Positions 50,731 through 52,855 of a stretch of 52,855 nt of DNA are shown here, one piece after another; position 1 is the stretch's first letter, and each line of letters begins with the position of its first letter. The notes below the pieces were generated by a model. That model ran no database searches. It worked only from the letters and a program-made list of their open reading frames with translations, and was not told the origin of the DNA. The stretch is from Bacteroidales bacterium UBA4363. Lineage in GTDB: Bacteria > Bacteroidota > Bacteroidia > Bacteroidales > Paludibacteraceae. The translations under genes were made by a program, and so were the position numbers. The stretch covers positions 31,419 to 84,273 of the forward strand of contig DGSL01000028.1 in NCBI GenBank assembly GCA_002393965.1. Reading direction: 5' to 3'.

Positions 50731-51420
50731 TTAACGCTCCCAGTTTCCGATGTTGTTATTCGGTTCCGATGCGTCTCCGACCTTCAGACCTGGATAGCGT
50801 CCCAGATCTTCCTGAGCCGATTTCAGGTTCGCAAGCTCCTGCTTGTCCAGATCGCTCAGGTAAGTCTCGTATGCAGCCGTTGCCTCAAACAGCGGAAGCT
50901 TGATTCCGTTCGATTCGGACTCTCCCTTCTTCAACTCGAACGCCATCTTCGGATTGGAATGCGGAATGTACTGTAACTCCTCTATCGTCTTGGCATCATA
51001 CTTACCTTCAAACAGAGCTTCCAACACGTTTACGTACGACGTGTCACGACTGAAACCCTGCAGACCCCACTTCTGGATCTCCGCCTGATTTCCGCTTTTC
51101 ACAATCGCCAGAGCCTTCTTTTCCGTCAGACCGTTCTTCAACTGATCATCCGTCAAGTCGCCCTCTTTCTTCACCTGTTTCATCTTGCCGTTTCTGATAA
51201 AATCAATCAGCGTATCGAAACTGGCTGTATATACTCCGTTTTGATTCTTGTACTCAATCTCTGCCTTGCGGATGTCTATCAGTTTGGCGATGATATCCCG
51301 CTCGCGGGCGTCTTTCGCGTCATTGAACTCGATTGGGCCTGTAATGCTCCTGTAGCACATGATGGCCAGCAGAACGGCAACAACTCCCAGTACAACTCTC
51401 ATTACTAATTTCAGATTCAT
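50731..51420 (-). CDS. single-pass membrane protein of unknown function
   Basis: One N-terminal membrane helix (LVMRVVLGVVAVLLAIMCY) followed by a ~200-residue, presumably periplasmic, domain with IRKAEIEYKNQNGVYTASFDTLIDFI. This recalls the pilin-like or minor-pseudopilin layout seen in several Bacteroidota hypotheticals, but no prepilin cleavage motif is clear. 229 aa. It ends NNNIGNWER. It may head the transcript that includes rsmD. Confidence 0.78.
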   Translation of the reverse strand: MNLKLVMRVVLGVVAVLLAIMCYRSITGPIEFNDAKDARERDIIAKLIDIRKAEIEYKNQNGVYTASFDTLIDFIRNGKMKQVKKEGDLTDDQLKNGLTEKKALAIVKSGNQAEIQKWGLQGFSRDTSYVNVLEALFEGKYDAKTIEELQYIPHSNPKMAFELKKGESESNGIKLPLFEATAAYETYLSDLDKQELANLKSAQEDLGRYPGLKVGDASEPNNNIGNWER

Positions 51421-51466
51421 AAGTCCGGTTTTGAGTGTTATGTTTGTTTTTCCTTTTTCAGCGAAT

Positions 51467-51474
51467 TATCTTTG
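51467..51474 (+). promoter_or_regulatory. -7 element candidate for the helicase gene
   Basis: TATCTTTG on the plus strand, ~114 nt before the ATG. A weaker TATCTTCG at 51556 is closer to the gene. Confidence 0.5.
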
Positions 51475-51505
51475 ACTTCGTTTTTTTACATACACAAAGT
51501 CTCCG

Positions 51506-51513
51506 CAAATGTA
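51506..51513 (-). promoter_or_regulatory. -7 promoter element of the 229-aa membrane protein gene
   Basis: TACATTTG read on the minus strand. It lies beyond the plus-strand element at 51467, so the two transcripts would overlap. Confidence 0.55.
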
Positions 51514-51587
51514 GAAAAGTTTTTTGTATCAGACCACCCTCTCCTTGCTATTTTTTATCTTCGTTTCCACATTTTTTTACGCAACGC

Positions 51588-52855
51588 ATGCTGTCCAATT
51601 TCCTTAGTGATAAGATTTCTTCCTTCCTGCCTTTCTCTCCCACCGACGAACAGCGGCGACTCATTCTCGCGCTCTCCGCTTTTATCTTCAATCGGGACCC
51701 CTCCTCCGTTTTTGTCCTGCGAGGCTATGCCGGAACCGGCAAAACATCGGTCATCGCTGCGCTCATACGCGCCATGCTTTTTTTCCGACAGCGAACCACG
51801 CTGCTCGCTCCCACCGGACGCGCCGCCAAGGTCATGGCTGCCTACGCTGGCTCGCCGGCCTATACCATTCATAAGAAAATCTACCGACAGAAGACGCTCG
51901 GCGAACCCTCTTTCGCTCTCGCTCAAAACCTCTCCCCTCACACTTTTTTTATCATCGACGAGGCTTCTATGATCTCCAACGGCGGCGACTCCGAAGCTTC
52001 CTTCGGCTCTGGACGACTCCTCGACGACCTCATCTCTTTTATCTACTGCGGCAACGGATGCCGGATGCTGCTCATCGGCGATGATGCTCAGCTCCCGCCC
52101 GTCGGACAGGACCACTCGCCCGCCCTCGACCTCAACCGACTCCGCTCCGCAGGACTCAGCCCTACCGAATTTTCTCTTACGCAGGTCGTGCGACAGGACC
52201 AGTCTTCTGGCATACTCTTCAATGCCACCGCCGTCCGGCATCTCATTGACAACTCCACCCCTCCCTCTCTGCCACGACTCTCCGCCGATCCCTTCTCCGA
52301 CGTGATTCCTATCTCCGGCGCCCGACTTATCGAATGCCTCAACGATGAATACGCACGCACCGGACTCCACGAGACCATCGTCATCACTCGCGCCAATTGG
52401 CAGGCCCTGCAATACAACCAAGGCATACGACACCAAGTGCTGCAACGCGACGACGAAATCGGCAACGGAGACCTCATCATGATTACCCGCAATAATTACT
52501 TCTGGTCCCAAGACTATGACAACATCGAGTTCCTCGCCAATGGCGACATCGCCGAGGTGACACGCATCCGCTCCGTCCGCGAAATCTACGGACTACGCTT
52601 CGCCGACCTCTCGCTCCGACTCCTCGACTACGACTGCGATATCGATGCACGCATCCTTCTCGATGCACTCTACGCCGATACACCACAGAAGGTTCTTCTA
52701 CTCCAGAACCAGCTCTTCCAGGCTGTGGCGGAGGACTACGCTCACATCTCCAACCGACGCGAACGATTCAAGCAGATGGCGCAGGACCCCTATTTCAACG
52801 CTCTCCAAGTCAAATTCGCCTATGCCGTCACCTGCCACAAGGCACAAGGCGGACA
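51588..52855 (+). CDS. RecD/Pif1-like AAA-family DNA helicase, partial (runs off the right edge)
   Basis: Superfamily 1B-type ATPase. There is no stop within the window, so the C-terminus is missing (422 codons visible). Walker A is GYAGTGKTS (46-54), motif Ia LLAPTGRAAKVM, Walker B FFIIDEASMI (~119-128), the RecD-type GDDAQLPPVGQD motif, and LTQVVRQ. The visible sequence ends in the helicase motif TCHKAQGG, so only the last part is lacking. A role in DNA repair or recombination is family-based; E. coli RecD-type partners (RecB, RecC) are not in view. The antisense 318-codon frame over this region is a shadow. The coding strand is notably C-rich. Confidence 0.9.
   Translation, partial: MLSNFLSDKISSFLPFSPTDEQRRLILALSAFIFNRDPSSVFVLRGYAGTGKTSVIAALIRAMLFFRQRTTLLAPTGRAAKVMAAYAGSPAYTIHKKIYRQKTLGEPSFALAQNLSPHTFFIIDEASMISNGGDSEASFGSGRLLDDLISFIYCGNGCRMLLIGDDAQLPPVGQDHSPALDLNRLRSAGLSPTEFSLTQVVRQDQSSGILFNATAVRHLIDNSTPPSLPRLSADPFSDVIPISGARLIECLNDEYARTGLHETIVITRANWQALQYNQGIRHQVLQRDDEIGNGDLIMITRNNYFWSQDYDNIEFLANGDIAEVTRIRSVREIYGLRFADLSLRLLDYDCDIDARILLDALYADTPQKVLLLQNQLFQAVAEDYAHISNRRERFKQMAQDPYFNALQVKFAYAVTCHKAQGG

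Noticed and set aside
51555..52511. 318-codon minus-strand frame at the right edge
   Set aside because: The plus strand carries a helicase gene with Walker A, Walker B and later motifs in order, open to the window end. The minus frame is its shadow.
1..52855. CRISPR arrays, insertion sequences, integrases or prophage genes
   Set aside because: No regularly spaced repeats, transposase, integrase or phage structural motifs were seen on either strand.

Overview
The window comes from a Bacteroidota chromosome, most probably order Bacteroidales. Three observations support this. Nearly every transcription unit starts from the Bacteroidota sigma-ABfr -7 element TAnnTTTG (most often TATCTTTG or TATATTTG). 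Shine-Dalgarno sequences are weak or absent before most genes. The gene content is lineage-typical: mutY-ssb-gldE-gldD, a type IX secretion (T9SS) sorting domain, a He_PIG/BspA-like surface-protein cluster, DUF3109/DUF4286/DUF3332 proteins and a PcrB-like prenylglyceryl phosphate synthase. Presence of a T9SS cargo domain together with gldD/gldE suggests a T9SS-bearing lineage such as a Prevotella or Porphyromonas relative. No species can be assigned from sequence reading alone.

Layout. 0-2.7 kb: a secreted S9 prolyl-oligopeptidase-type peptidase and a small unknown protein. 2.8-5.5 kb: a structured ncRNA with 6S-like architecture and its own terminator, then an AT-rich HpaII-type restriction-modification pair (probable CCGG specificity), then tRNA-Gly(CCC) on the opposite strand. 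5.7-13.7 kb: a pectin/uronate theme, with a GH28 polygalacturonase, KDG kinase, KDPG aldolase and a hexuronate-type MFS transporter, interrupted by a lipoprotein and a copper P-type ATPase that carries an extra C-terminal metal-binding domain. 13.7-16.6 kb: a TonB-dependent receptor behind an unusually long (~540 nt) leader. 16.6-26.5 kb: housekeeping genes (DUF3332 lipoprotein, MBL hydrolase, RsmF-like and RsmI-like rRNA methylases, riboflavin synthase, MenA, a RelA/SpoT synthetase with a decayed hydrolase site, L21/L27 with a structured leader, SerRS).

26.6-32.7 kb: three secreted proteins on the minus strand, namely a BspA-like LRR protein, a T9SS-sorted protein and a 1440-residue protein with ten Ig-like repeats ending in an FGE/SUMF1 domain. 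32.8-36.2 kb: agmatine-to-putrescine enzymes and a GltD/NfnB-type oxidoreductase. 36.3-40.6 kb (minus): HU, a 30-residue ribosomal-type basic peptide, RNase G and transketolase. 40.7-45.6 kb: mutY-ssb-gldE-gldD-PPTase-GGGPS. 45.7-47.6 kb: tRNA-Glu(CTC), recA and a lipoprotein. 47.7-51.4 kb (minus): a membrane protein, then the cluster rsmD-DUF4286-ruvC-DUF3109 and a further single-pass protein. At 51.6 kb a RecD/Pif1-like helicase runs off the right edge. It has no stop codon inside the window.

Functionally, GH28 would release galacturonate oligomers outside the cytoplasm, the MFS permease would import uronates, and KdgK and KDPG aldolase would finish the lower pathway to pyruvate and glyceraldehyde-3-phosphate. 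The uronate isomerase, reductase and dehydratase steps are not in the window. GldD and GldE belong with the T9SS/gliding machinery, whose cargo includes the surface proteins at 26-32 kb. No CRISPR array, transposase, integrase or prophage gene was found. No complete new multi-gene system is evident. The best leads are the RNA elements at 2.8, 7.2, 13.8 and 24.4 kb, the CopA C-terminal domain with its possible internal start, and the recently duplicated Ig module.
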